DNA of 64,000 bases, from NCBI GenBank assembly GCA_003342815.1, contig PTEX01000055.1:2035708-2099707 (forward strand), written 5' to 3'. Both the position numbers and the translations under genes were made by a program. Each line of letters starts with the position of its first letter. The first letter of the stretch is position 1. Positions 1 through 13,200 of the stretch are shown here, in pieces. The DNA is from Eudromia elegans. Taxonomy: Eukaryota; Chordata; Aves; Tinamiformes; Tinamidae. The notes under the pieces are model-generated. The model was not told where the DNA came from. It saw nothing but the letters and a program-made list of their open reading frames with translations, and made no database searches.

Positions 1-3000
1 GGGCAACATAAAGCAAAACCATGTGAGGTGGAGAAGCATTATTGAAAGTGAGATTTGATTAGGAATGACCTACTGCCCTACCCAGAGGGTTTGGCTACTG
101 TTTTCCGAAGTGCTTGATATGCTTCCTGAGTGAATGCTGTTGTGGCTTTACCTAGAGAACTTCCTACAGGGTGATTTCAGTAGCTATTGTTCAGTATGAA
201 AAAAACTAATTTCTTATGCTGAAAACACACATAGAATTTGCACAGCAATTGGCTTTGTTATGAATGGATAGGGAGAATAGAATAATTTTTCAAGGGATAT
301 GGATGTTCAGTTAGTCTCTGGGTAGAGAAAGTCTATTAAAAGCCAGATAATCTGAATTGTTTACAAAGAAAAATTTCAAAAACAAAGACAATAAACCAAG
401 AGAAAAGGATTGCTTTTTGGTTAAGAAAGATGCATATGAAGAATTAAAAACATGAACTTGAATTCATTTGAACTAATATTTTTGTGTGCTGTAAATACTT
501 CAGAATATATGACTCCTTTCCTTAATATAAAATAAATTTAGTAGCTCAGTGCTCTGTAACCATGTTACCTGTAACCGGGTACTTTATTGCAAAAGGAGCT
601 GGAGAGGAAGACTGGAGTGCTGTGCTTTAGGATGTTCTAAATGTGCACACACACATTCACTTCAGTGGTTGTGTGGTTGTGCTGGTGGACTTGACCAGCA
701 GAAAGTTTTGAGGAGAATTTGAAACTGTTAACCTGTGTTGTCAGGAAATTCCATAGGAAAAGGTAACAGTTTGTTTTTGTGTCCTTTAACTGAGTTGTTC
801 TGTGAGCTTGGTCTAGTGCTGATGCATCTGAGTTGAACATACTGATTTAATTTCCCTCATTTTAATAATGACTTCTAAAACATGGCATTTCTCTGAGTCT
901 TGAAAGTTTAGTTTAGATTTACAATATTCTATGAGCTAATTATTCATCTCAAGAAGCTTTCAGTTTTGCGAAGACATGTTTCAATTGAGTGTGCTACACG
1001 TGTAATATCCTTTGCTATGATGTTAGTTAAGAATGGCTACTAGGCAGCTGGTACGTGCTTTTAACTGTTCTTTTAGGAACTTTTGAACTGATTTTAATGT
1101 TGTTAAAATTGCTTATTTTGATGGAGCATAGTATGAGGATATGAGGACACACCACTTAATTGCAAGTAATTAGAATAAAGTTAGAGTTTACCAAGAAGAG
1201 ACTATAATTCTTTGTATTGTTTTTTTTAACTGTTTGCAGCGTCTTAGAGTTAGAGATGGTATGAGGTTGATGGACTTTTCATCATACATGTTGTAACTGT
1301 TCTTATATACCGGCATATTAAATAGCATGAGTAAAAGTTATACTAGTAGAGACAAATGACTGTTTGAAATTTGCCTGCTAGTTATATTTTAGTTTGCAGC
1401 ACAACACTGAAGTTAAGCTGCTAATGTGTGAAAATTTCCCAGACCAGTAGTGTCTGTTTTCTGCAGCATGTTTTACTCAACTCATGATGTTTGTCTAAAT
1501 CTTAATTTGTAGTCTCTATTATTTTGTGAAGATGATAGGAATCTTATTTGTTTAATGCGTTGGGCATTTCATTAATAGCGGAGGAATGGGTAAAGTGCGT
1601 GCTTGCCATGCTTTGAGCGTGGAGCGATGCATGCAGACTGCAGGTCCACATAGCACAGTATTAAAAATGATGTGGTTTCCTCACTAGCACTGCTAGTGCT
1701 GCTGCATCAGCAATAGCTGCAAACAGAAGCGATCCTAATGGGGAAGCCTGTTAAAGTTGTGACGAATAAAAACAACTATTTCTTTGCCAAGCAAGCATGC
1801 TAACAGTACTAGATGAGAAAAAGCATGAATTACGATGTTCCACCAGTAATAAAGCTCTTGAAAGCTTTCTGTTGACATTTACGGGAAGAGAACAGACTGA
1901 GTATGCTCTTATTTGTTTTGGAAGTCAGTTTCATGCAAACCTTAAGCTGCCCAAAGAAGGAGTTTTGCATTCTTTTCTTGCAAAAAGAAATGATTAAACT
2001 TTGATATTGAGAGAGCTGACGAATAGCTGAAAGTGCTGCCCACTCATCATTGGACTGACAGTTTAATCATCTCAAGTACTCCCAGATTGAGCTCAAGGGA
2101 ACAAAAGAAAATAAACCAGATTTTTTTCCTAAGGCAGTAAAAGATAAAGTGAAATCTTAAATGCCAACATTTCCTTTGGTGAGACTGCTGCATGACTGTC
2201 ACATGCCATATTCTCCATGGTGATGTTCAGGACTTGGAAATGCAATGAATAAGAGTCTGTGAGAACGTGCTGATGATTTCAGTATGTAGAAGAGGTAGGT
2301 TAGATGATTCAGTCCTCCCTGAGCAACTATGTTTTGGGCATTCATCTTTCTTGCTGATCGAGCTGTTTAGCCTGTATCTGTGTAGAGAAAGCACCGTGTG
2401 TTCCTCCTTCCCTATCCCTTAGTGACACTACTGCACAGTTCGTCGTTGCTTTTGTCATTAGTAAAGCCCATCCAGCCCTCTTGAACTCCCCTTTCCAAAG
2501 GGGCCAGGAGGGAAAGTGGGATATCTTCTGTGAAATTCTTTTGATAGTTTAAGTCTGAAACACCGTGTTTTACAGGACTATGGAGGAGTGCTAATTAAAA
2601 GGCAGGGACTCTGTAGAAGTGTAAGAAATGTATGAGTTTCTGTGACCTTCTCTTACCCTCAAAGAAAGGGTTTTTCTTTGTATGTTTGAAAGAAGTCTCT
2701 TTTGAAACTTAATAGAAAGGAGCTAACCTGTTTTTCCCTACTGCTTGGTTGCAGTGATTGGGATGGCTATCTGTGTATAAAAGACTGTTGATTCTTTTGA
2801 AAATGTGGTAGTTTGTTTTTCTTTGGTAGTTTTATTTCATATCCAGACTTGAGACCAATTTTAAATGAGTTAGAAAAGGGAAAATCTGTTTAGAATTTTG
2901 TTTCTTGTTTTCTCCAAATGTTTCTCTTAGCAACATTTATGTCTTTTACCTGTCTTCCCTTAAGCAGTGTACCCTGAGTATGGGAAGAAAGATACAATTT

Positions 3001-5166
3001 GATAGGGGAATGTCTTTGGAATTGCAGAGTATATTAAGAATAGACTTCTTTTGACTTTAAAAGTGTTGAGGGGCTCAAACAGTGTTGTTCAGTACTAATG
3101 GCTTGTGTTTATCTTTAAACCTTTTTGACAGCTGTTCTGGGAATGGGGCCTGCCAGGGTAAACCCTGGGCACAAGTTCAGCTGATTTGTGTTCTCTGAAG
3201 TGTTCGTCTATGTGTGAATGTTTGTAATGTTCATTTGCCAGTTTGGGAATCAGCATGAAGGCAAAGAAATTTGGGGGGGTAGGAAATGTTGCTTAAATTC
3301 TATTGATCGTCCAGCAGAGAATGTCGTATGCAGTAAAAATACTTCATAAAAATCTTAGTTTTTCCCACACGTTTTGCTTCATAGAACACTAAAATTTAAT
3401 GAGAAGGGACTTGAGTTGGTTGTTCCTTGTTCCCCAGCTCTGTGAATTTGTCAATTTGAGTGAAGCTACTCAGGATTTCTTGGAGAACTTTCAGAGTTCT
3501 CTTTTTTTCCCCTAGAAATCATTATGGAAAAAATGAAAGCATTATTTAAGCTTGTTTTTTAGTGTCGTGATCTATAGTTGAAAGAATGAGATTTTTTTTT
3601 CTGTCCAACTGCATAAAATTTTATGCTCTATGTAAAATTTTGGTGCCATTGATATTTCAAGCATAACTTGATTTGTGTAAGGAGGTAAGAAACTGAAACT
3701 GAATATCCTTTACTTCACTGACATCCATATACCTTGAAGATTTTTATCTATATAAAGATGGCTGGCTTTTTTCACTATACCTTTTAAAGGAACTAGCTTA
3801 GGAATGAGGATCTTCAATTGCGTGGAGCTTTGTTTTTTGAAGGGAGAATGGTGACTTGTTGTATAAAGTAGTTGATGTATTTTTCGTTCTGAATCTCTTC
3901 TCGTTTGTGACTGTTGGGTTGTTGCAATCTTGTGCTTACTGTGTTACTGTCTATTATAATCCAGAATAAGAAAAGTGGATCTGCTATAAGTGGCTCCTCT
4001 TTTCCTGAGTGTGAAGGGTTAAATGCTGCACATTAATGGCCTGTGCTGTATTAGCCCTCCAAAAGGGATCAAAGACTGAGCTGCATGAGTTTAACTGTTT
4101 AAATTGTGATTGAGCCAAACTGTTAACCTTGGAAGATTGTTGCAGCTTAAACATCTTCAGATTATTAGTTCTGATTTAAACTGCAATGAGGAATCCATTG
4201 GTTTAAATGCAGTGTCTAAATCATAAACATTATGAAGAGATCTAGAAAGTATGTATCTGCAGACACATGTCATCAGTGTAACTAGCGTGCCCTTCTTCAG
4301 ATAGTGTCACAGAAATGTTTAGAGACTGAAAGAGCTATTGGTAGATCAAGGAGACATGTTACCTGCAGAGTTTCCAGGAAGGCAAAAAGAAAAATGTTCT
4401 CCGGGAACAGAATATGTTCCCTTGCCTGAATAGATGACTACATAATGTAATCTTAAGATGGAAGAAGATATTTCTGTTGAAACTCATTTGTTGTCTTTTT
4501 GAGTTTCTTCCTCCCCTTTTAGAATACCAGGTTGTTGTTTACTACTAAACTTAAGTCATCTGTAAAGTACAGACCAAACTGTTGCTAAAGGTGAGTCAAA
4601 TAGAGTTTGAACTACTTATTTTTACACACTGCTGCTGCTAAGGATAGCAGAGGGTGGGTACTTACTACTTTGTGAAAAGTAGCCTCGTACTAGATGTGCA
4701 GAGTGCACGACTGGAGGTTTGCTGAAGCTGCTGTGTGCTTTTCTTTTAGCCACATCAGCTGTTATAATTAAGTATCTCTCTTTAGTAACTCTCTTTTAAA
4801 ATCCCTGGAGTGTTACAGAACATAATTACCACTACAACATTAAGATAGATGTAAAGTGGTTAGAATTGTCCTTAGATGCTGACTTTAAAAGTAAAGCCTG
4901 CCTGATTTTTAAATCAGTTGCCTTGTGAGGTATGAGCATGGACATACCAGTAAAGAAACATGAATGTGGAGAAACTCAAGTCTTGCATGTGAGCTCTGAT
5001 AGTTATTTCATGAGACAAGGCAAAGAAGCTTTTGAGAAGGGAAGATAAGTATCTATAAATGTGAAATAAACCTAAATAAAAAGTTGTTTATTTGAGTTGT
5101 TGTTTCTTTGGTAAATGGATGAAATCATGGAAATTAAAAGGTATTGAGGTTTTGTCATTGTTACTT

Positions 5167-5208
5167 ATTTACTATACCTATCCTTATATTTACTATACCT
5201 ATCCTTAT
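5167..5208. repeat. Exact 21-bp tandem duplication
   Basis: Two adjacent identical copies of a 21-base unit beginning ATTTACTATACC (5167-5187 and 5188-5208). This looks like a local replication-slippage duplication in intron 1. Confidence 0.95.
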
Positions 5209-6079
5209 ATTATGAGTATTTTAAAGCAACACTGATACTTCCTAGAGGTAACAAATGAGTAGAGCTTTTGTATTTTTCCAATATGCCATTGAATAGACTA
5301 TTTGAAATCTTCCTGTACTCTTGATAAACTGTTGGTGGAGTTGAAGAAAAGACATAAGTAGATGCTTTTGCAGATACAGGTAAATGCTTGAACAGATTAA
5401 TAAAGTTACTCAAACTTAGAAGCTTGAATTTGACTTAGGAAGACACTAAAAGAAAGGATTACATAATAAAAAAATCAGTAATTTTTTATGGACTCAAGAT
5501 TGTTGAGAGAAGGGATTCAATTAAATAAGAACAAGTGCATGAGAAAACTGCTGTTGGTCATAAAAGGAAAAAGATCTTGAAGATGTGGAAAAAAGACTCA
5601 CTGGAATTTGGAAGTGACCAGTGGAATTTGAAAGTGTAGGAGATGGCTAAGTAACTTAGACATGAATATTTGTGAGTGTGCTTGTGATAGACTGGACTGT
5701 CAAGACGAGAAGGAAGATGAGTTGTGCTCTGTCCATAGTTAAAGCTCATAGTGTGGATAGTTAAAGAAATGGACAGGAACAAGAGTGGGTACCAAAGCTT
5801 GAGGTTTGACATAATTAGTTTATGCAATAATCTTTCCGTTCTTCTAAAGAATAGTTAAGTGAAGGGAGAAACTTCTAGACTCTTATATTCTAGAAAAGAT
5901 TTTGAGGACCTGATGAGCAATTGAAGAATTAATAGGATAAATACGCTTTTTATTTCATCTGTCACTTCTGAATCTTTCTTCTGAAGTCTATAGAAAATTA
6001 TCTGTGCAGAGAGTAATGAAGTGTCAAGGCTCAGAAAAGCTATAATAAGTACTTCAGGAGAAGTTAGTAGAAGTACATC

Positions 6080-6885
6080 ATTCAGAGAGACCTAGACAGT
6101 TGGGCAGAAAGGAATGTCATGAGGTTCAACAAGGACAACTGTAGGGTCCTGCACCTGCGCAGGAATAAGCCCAGACACTAGTACAGATCAGGGGTTGAGC
6201 TGATGGAAAGCAGCTCTGCGTAGAGAGATTTGGCAGTCCTGGTTGACAACAAGTTAACCCTGAGGCATCAGTGTACCCTCATGGCCAAGAAGGCCAATGG
6301 GATCCTGGCCTGCATCAGGAGGAGCGTTGCTGACAGGTCGAGGGAGGAGATCCTGCCCCTCTCCTCAACTCTGGTGAGACTGCACCTGGAGTACTGTGTG
6401 CAGTTCTGGTCCCCCCGGTAGAGGAGGGATGCGGAGCTTCTAGAGAGGGTCCAGTGTAGAGCGACAAAGATGATTAAGGGACTGGAGCATCTATCCTATG
6501 AGAAAAGACTAAGTGAGCTGGGCCTGTTTAGCCTGGAGAAGAGAAGACTGAGAGGAGATCTGATCAATATGTACAAATACCTGAGGGGAGAATATAAAGG
6601 GGATGGGGCCAAACTCTTCTTGATGGTGGCCAGTGACAGGACAACGGGTAGTGAATACAAGTTGAAACACAGGCAGTTTTGTGTCCATGTGAGAAAGAAC
6701 TTCTTTCCTGTGAGGATGATAGAGCCCTGGCACAGGCTGTCCAGAGAGGTTGTGGAGTCTCCTTCTCTGGAGATCTTCCAAACCTGCCGAGATGCCACCC
6801 TGTGCCACGTGCTCTAGGAGTCCTTGCTGGAGCAGGGGGCTTGGATTAGAGGATCTCTAGAGGTCATTTTGTGATTCTGTGAAGT
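6080..6885 (+). mobile_element. CR1 LINE, 5'-truncated, with ORF2 C-terminal remnant
   Basis: This is a chicken-repeat-1 non-LTR retrotransposon fragment in sense orientation, inserted in QKI intron 1. It retains the end of ORF2 (the C-terminal part of the reverse transcriptase protein) and the 3' UTR. Recognisable CR1 ORF2 peptides are [55 protein letters not shown] and NFFPVR. From 6230 to 6817 a single frame is interrupted only by TAG at 6419-6421, where CR1 proteins have a Tyr codon; the frame ends at a TAG after ATLCHVL. The 3' tail has the CR1 signature, a GGATCTCTAGAGGTC segment ending in an octamer-like GTGATTCTGTGAAGTG. The 5' border near 6080 is approximate. The copy cannot move by itself because it lacks the upstream endonuclease and polymerase core. 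Confidence 0.93.
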
Positions 6886-9449
6886 GATAAAGCAGGTGTT
6901 TGCAAGGATTTTTTTTTTTTTAAATTAAAACAATTTTTTTTTTTCCTATAAAGTCCACGACATCTAGTGTTACTGATGACATGACTTAGGCCATTTAAAA
7001 ATGAAACTCTTAATGCAACTCTTGTAGCTGCCAAATATAAATAAAAGTGACTGTATCCTATATATGCTTTAGGACTTCAGTAGACTAGCTTATGTTTCAG
7101 TAGAACGTAAGTTAATGGGAAATCTGAGGAATTGAAAAAGAAATAAAGTCTACCAAAAGATGGAGATATTTGTTTGAAAAGATATGCTAAGGAATTTCTT
7201 TATATATTGAAGCCAGTATAAATGTTGCTTGCATTTCAGAAGATTTGTGCCAGTTGCCAAAACAGTCAACATGGAAGAAAAGCAGTAGAATTTTTGATTC
7301 TTCTTTTTTTTTTTTTTTTTTTTCTCCCCACCCTTGGATTATCATTATACCATGACCAAAGTCTGTGTTCTTCATTCCAAGCAGCTGTTAATGACTAGAT
7401 TTTTCTATAGCCTACATGACTGTGTATGTCAGTTCCCAGTGGAGAAGTGACTTCTTGAATATACAAAATAAGTTCATTAAACTGATTTAGAAGAAATCAG
7501 TGGAAAGGCAAGTCTGTTCCATTTCAAAAAGTCATTCATCAAATCTGAGACCTCTCTATACACCAGCTTTTCATGTGATAGAATCTCAACTGTAAATCAT
7601 TTTGCAGAAAAAAAAAAGTGAATATGAAGCACGAGAATCTTTTCATCTCTTACTTGTTACTGGAGTTTAAAGTGACTTCTCATTTGTGTAACTTCCTGTG
7701 GTCAGATTAAAACATTTCTGTTCTCACTTTCATTTTAATTTTGCGCATTTTGAAAGTATTTCTAACAGGTCTAATAAAAGACTGGTTTCTGTTTTTAATT
7801 GCAGCCCGTGCTCTTATAAAACTTTAAGCTGGTACTTTGGTAACAAAGCCTGTGGGAAATGTTAGAGTTTTCAGTTTGGAATTTTAATACTATGTTATTT
7901 TAAAATAATTTTTCATATATGTAGGAATAAATTGACAGTTTTTATACTAACTTAGTGTTTTATTGAATTTTTTTTTCTAATTATAATGGTAATTTAAGTG
8001 CTTTCCTCTTTAGGAATGAAATATAAGGTCTTGATATGGAGTTGGGTTAAAGAAGGGAAAACTTCGGTCATTCTTATATTAGGTTGAAAATTATCTGGAT
8101 TTGAATAATTTAAGCTATATTTAATTACTCTATTTGTAATTCCTCCAGGCATTGGATATGCCTATGTGGATATATACTTATCCATGTACGTATATGGAGA
8201 TATGTGGTATCTCAAGATGTGTAGTGCAATGTAATTTGTAGAAACTGTGCTTACAGTTTCTGGTGCTTAGGGACTTCTCGGATGATGCTGAAGATTTTTT
8301 TTATTAATTTACAATAAAATAATAGGAAAAATCTGTGAAGTAGGGGGAAAGGTCTGTAAGTTGAGAGTATTGAGGATAAAGTCTTTTTTTTTTTTTAAAA
8401 AAAAAGCCTATAATGGTGATCTTAGTGTTAGATTTGATGAATAAAAAATTGAAAAGCTAAAACGTTCTTTAGCTCCAGCCACATATTCCCTGAAAATGAA
8501 TAATTATGTAAAAGTTATTTTCACTAGTGTTTAATTATGTTTTCATCATTGTATGATTGATTTTCTTGTCTTGCATCAATATCTGTTCCTTAATTCTTCC
8601 TTATATGGTTATTTGGTTACTGGAGGTTTTTTTGCAGATTGGAGCAAACTGCTTTTAGCTTCTTATGCAAGGGAAGGGGGGTGTGTGAGTAGGGTTTGAC
8701 CTGTGAAGAGGAGAGTGTGTCTCCCCTGTAATGCTGGAAGCCCTGAAAAAAGATCCTTAATGATACTAGGGGTGGATGTGGGAAGGTGGAAGCAAATATT
8801 TTCCTTACAGGGAAATCATGTGCATTTGTGCTTTATTGTTGAAATTCTGTCAACATATTTAGTAGCAAGTGTAACTTTTATCTTTCTGATCTGACATGAC
8901 CGCAGACACTTTCTAAGAACTGTTATGTCAGTCAGTTCAGCAAGTCTCAGCATTTCTGTTGCTCAAGGTGTACAGAGAGGAAGCATCGATGTGCTTGTTG
9001 CGAGTTTGCCAGGCGTGACTTATCAGGCCATTTTAATGGAAAGAGATGGAGTGAAACAGAGCTATATAGTGCATGTTTGTCCCTATTTCCTTATTAACAG
9101 AACTTTGACAGACTTGTGATCTTGACTGGAACTGGGCTGCTAGCATTCATAGCTGACTTTTTAGGGACCAGTAGACACAAAGTTACTAGTTTATTGTGCA
9201 TTTTGACATGATTGCTCCTGCAGTTCATCTTCAATGTAGTATCGAGTCTTGGCTGACAAATCTTAGTGTGCATTTCAGTTGTACGTAGAACTGATTTGGT
9301 TTTTCTAGGGCTTGGTCTACATTAGGGAATTCAAGTATGGCGCTGATGCTGACTACTTGTAGCCAGTAACCCCTTCTACAGCTGAGCTGGTGCCTACCAC
9401 ACATATTTCAATGCTGTGTTTCTAGTTAGTAGACTTAAAATTATCAAGA

Positions 9450-9525
9450 GATGTGTGTATGTATAAATATTTATATGTATGTGTATGCATACACTATAAA
9501 ATGTATGCATGCTTACACACATAAA
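9450..9525. repeat. TG/TA palindromic patch
   Basis: This contains the 14-base perfect palindrome GTGTATGCATACAC at 9481-9494. The outer arms ATGTGTGTA (left) and TACACACAT (right, near 9514-9522) are also complementary. It is low-complexity alternating DNA. Confidence 0.75.
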
Positions 9526-10110
9526 ATATTGTTCGATAAAACTCAGTTATTTGGTATCATGGTTGAGCTTTTTTCATTATCAGAGTAGAGACAGTCATTA
9601 AAATAATATTTACTATTTGATTGTTAGCCTGTGCAGTCAGTAATTGCTCCTTTGAGCTGTCAGGTTTTTTGTTGCTGAAAGATACACTATTGCCTTTCCA
9701 GATGGTTGATCTCCTAGCTAGCAAATATGTGCGTGTGTATGTGTGTACATGTATGCTTTTTTGTGTTTTTTAACGTTAAATGCAGATTTTTATTTTTTTC
9801 TTTTTAGTAACTTTGTTAAATTAACTGCATTTCTATAGGCCTTTTAAACCACATGAAGAATTTTTTGACTGTTCAAAGGAGTTGCAGATAGTGTTTACCC
9901 GAATAGTGGATTTTCAGAAACACCATGAGTAGGCAGCAAATTTCAAGACGGGGAAAATCACTTATGATGGTACTGCATTGTAATAAACAAAGTATGGTTT
10001 TGTTTTTATTACTATAATGCTCATGAAGAATGGAAGAAAATAGCTATAATATTTGGGAAATATTAGTAAGAGGTGACTGTCTCATAAGACTATAAACTGT
10101 TACTGTGTAT

Positions 10111-10141
10111 ATCTAATATTTTTTTTTTTTTTCCCCAACAG
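10111..10141 (+). promoter_or_regulatory. QKI: 3' splice site of QKI exon 2
   Basis: A CTAAT at 10113-10117 fits the yUnAy branch-point consensus with its A about 25 bases before the AG. It is followed by an uninterrupted T-run, CCCC and AACAG. No other AG lies between branch and acceptor. This is a strong, unambiguous acceptor. The branch assignment is inferred from consensus and spacing only. Confidence 0.75.
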
Positions 10142-10284
10142 AAATTAGCAGAGTACGGAAAGACATGTATAACGACACATTAAATGGTAGTACGGAGAAG
10201 AGAAGTGCAGAATTACCAGATGCTGTGGGACCTATTGTACAGTTACAAGAGAAACTATATGTGCCTGTAAAAGAATATCCAGAT
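10142..10284 (+). CDS. QKI: QKI coding exon 2 (end of QUA1, linker, start of KH domain)
   Basis: This is an internal coding exon of the STAR-family RNA-binding protein Quaking, which controls pre-mRNA splicing, mRNA stability, export and circular-RNA formation, notably in glia and muscle. The 143-bp exon is bounded by a pyrimidine-rich acceptor ending CCCCAACAG (AG at 10140-10141) and the donor GTAAGT at 10285-10290. It is read in the frame in which AA at 10142-10143 completes a codon begun in the previous exon; codons then run from ATT at 10144 to GAT at 10284. The product begins [20 protein letters not shown] and ends [11 protein letters not shown], corresponding to QKI residues I49-D95. 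The split codon is E48, the QUA1 glutamate whose change to Gly in the mouse kt4 allele is known to disrupt dimerisation. The exon therefore carries the end of the QUA1 dimerisation region, the linker and the first KH strand. The peptide matches mammalian QKI as I remember it. No frameshift or stop is present. It joins in phase 0 to the exon at 33093. Confidence 0.97.
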
Positions 10285-10290
10285 GTAAGT
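10285..10290 (+). promoter_or_regulatory. QKI: 5' splice site after QKI exon 2
   Basis: The sequence GAT|GTAAGT matches the U1 consensus perfectly on the intron side. The exon ends on a complete codon (D95), so intron 2 is phase 0. Confidence 0.92.
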
Positions 10291-13200
10291 ATCTCTTTAG
10301 TCCCTAAATGCTGCTTTCTGTCATTGTGGTCTTCCTTCAATGTAAATTTAATGTGATTGTACCCTACCCTTGGATCACACTGAACTGTTTTTAATATGGC
10401 AGTTTCTTTAGGTAGCAGTGTACGTACTACATGGTGACTTGATACATAGTAAAGCAAAAGGTGAATGGGAGAAATCCATGTTAAATATCAAACTTATATG
10501 GATTATAATTCAGAATATCTGAGATCAGAATTTCTGTGTAAAATATATTTTAATACTGCTTATGCATTACTGTCGGTATTGAGTCACTGTGGAGCGAGTT
10601 CTGTGATGGAAGTAGTTATTAGCATGGTATACTTGTAAAATGTCTCTCTAAGGGTCAGTAGTAGCATGCTTTGAGACTCTTCAGTCTTAGTTTTTTTAGC
10701 ATTGTCTGTCTTACACCTTTGTAACTGCTTCTGCTCTGTATAGGAATGTGCTGTCGTGTATGTTGTGATTTTTTTTCCTTTCAAGGTCCTTATTACTTAG
10801 TTCTTAATTACTCAGTGAAGTGATAAAAGTAACTTTGTGCTAAACATGTGTCTATGTCTCAGTTAATGGCATTCCAATGAAACAGCTTGGTGACTGTATA
10901 GTCTTTGCTTTGCAACTGGACCACATGTTGTTTGTGGAGGGTTGCCTTAGTTATCAGTTGCAGCTTGTACAGAACTTGATATAGTAGTATTGCTTAGTGT
11001 GAGGCAAGAGGCAAAAGGGGATTGGATTTCATATAATTTACTGGTAAACTTTTCTTGCAGAAAAGAATGACTAAGTAGCTCAGCCCTAGGCTGCCAGCTG
11101 CATATCAGGTGCAGTGCAAATAAGCAGGGAAGAGTTTGTAGTTGGTGTTGAAACAGTTGTCTGACTTAAGGTACAGTGTTTCTTGTGTCTTGCTACTGCT
11201 AACTCTTTGCATGCCTCCAGGAGAGGTTGTTTAATTTGTTTTATTAAACTCTTCCAAAATTCAGATGTTGGGAACACTTGTGCTTGGTTTCTTGTGACCT
11301 GGGAGTAGAAGGTGGTCAGTTCTTAGGAGATTGAGTAAAGGATTTTCTAGGAAATGTACAATTTCTATTACTGCTACTTGGCCTGACATTCTAGTGAATG
11401 TTTCAACTAGTTTAGCACATTTCTCTGACTGTTATTGCTGAGATTATTTTTAGCTATCTTCTTAAAAACATGGCAAATATTAATAAGCTTGATAGGCAGT
11501 AATTAAAACTGACCCATACAGAATGTTTTGAACGTTCAGACAATCTGTGCTAGAGGAAGAATGCTGCAAGTTTGATGCTTATTTGGGTCATGGTGTCGTC
11601 AGTCAGTAAAGCTCCTTCCCACGGTGCTGGGTCATTATTAGGTGCTTTTAGATCTGCTTGCAGCTGTTAGCTTATGAGTGTGTTTTCTAGGCAGTTTTTG
11701 AGCATAGTGGCATTTGACAACGCCAACTTCATGGGGACCAAGCTCCGTGTTCTCTGTGTGCTCCCCCTGTGTCTGTATTGCTCAGCTACTCAGCACGGTG
11801 CCCACAGAGTCTAAATAAGTAGTTACTAGAAAATGCCATAAGGTACAGTAATGGTTGTGCTCACTTTTTATTTATTCTGTTTTTCATTGGTAATACTCAT
11901 TGTTTCGCTGACAGCAGTTGTAGTTGCAGAATGTTACGTGAACGTCTTTTATCTAAAAATGACTGCAATTGTGGTCAGATATACAGTGGGAAGTGTACTC
12001 TGCAGGCTGTCAGAGGTTATATCAAATAGGTCATGTTAAAACTGTCACCATCATTCTTTTATAAAAGACATTCTTGTAGATTATTAGGAGAAAAATGACC
12101 AGAGATTATTTTGAAATGTAGACCTCTATCTCTTTTTAGTAAGAAAAGGAAAAATAAACATCATTTTGCTTTTGTGACTTGCTAATAAACTCTTATTCTG
12201 GTAAATATTTTTAATATATAATTTAAGCATATGGGTTACCTGATTATAGTTGATGTTGAATAGTGCTGTAGCATTATTTTGAGCACAGAATTCTAAATTA
12301 ATCATGAGGCATAAAAATGGTCCACTATGAGTTTAATCCAATTTTTACAGATTCACTGTTATTTGTGGGTTAATAGTAATGCTCATTTCATATGTTTCAG
12401 ATAAATGATTAATTTTCTTGAATTTCCCCAAAGAGCTGAGGCTAACCTTTGATATCAATTCAAGCAATTCTTGGAATTTACACCTACAAATTTTGGACTG
12501 AATAAATGTTCTTCTATTATAATCATGGCTTTATTATTAGTTAATGCCCTGTTAACGCTGATTAATGCAGAATTCTCTGCTGGAACTCTTCTGTGCCTCC
12601 TCAGTAAAAGTATAAGAACTCAGTAATTATCACATCTTAAAGTAACACATCCTTGGAGTATCCTGCAGCTCAAAGGCCAGCAGTGATAAACAGCTTGTGC
12701 AGACTTTCTGACCATTTTAGTTAAAATTGTTTAATTAGTGCAACAGAATGATGAACACAGGGATTCATTTTACTGTGGGGAACTTGAAAACAAAATATTT
12801 GAATCTTTTTTCAATTTGGTAATATTCAAGCTTAATAGCATCCCTAATATGGATTAAGAAAATAATATCGTTCTCTGTATTTATTGTTCTGATTCTTTTA
12901 CTTAGGCTCCTTCATTCTCTATTGGTGAGCAACCTTATCAAAGGAGGCCTAAAAAGCTGTCTTTGTTTACTTTTGCAATAGGAAGATAAAGAGGGAATAT
13001 AACTCTTCTCTATGAATAAACTTGGGACAAAAAGTAACCATCAGGGTTGGGGGAATAGGTGGTGAACTAAAATAGTTACGTAGTAATTTTCATTCTGAAT
13101 GGATATTTGGAACAACATCCTGGTAGAAGTGCTCATACAGTGCCTTATTTTATGTCAGGTCTCTCACTGACACACAAGCATAGTAACTGTCTCTGTAATT

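Larger units (their letters stand above)
1..10141 (+). other. QKI: QKI intron 1, 3' portion
   Basis: This is everything upstream of the exon at 10142, ending in a good acceptor: a possible branch site CTAAT at 10113-10117 (branch A about 10116), a run of 16 T plus CCCC, then AACAG. It holds one sizeable CR1 LINE (about 6080-6885), a 21-bp tandem duplication (5167-5208), a T13A9 block (8384-8405), a T20 run near 7303-7323 and a TG/TA palindromic patch (9450-9525). The remainder is AT-rich single-copy-looking sequence. No coding exon is recognisable in it. QKI exon 1 (residues 1-48) is absent, so it must lie upstream of the window. Confidence 0.9.

Noticed and set aside
8670..8695. Possible G-quadruplex (GGGAAGGGGGG...TAGGG)
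   Set aside because: Only three separable G-runs are present with a long last loop, so a stable four-tract quadruplex is not supported.
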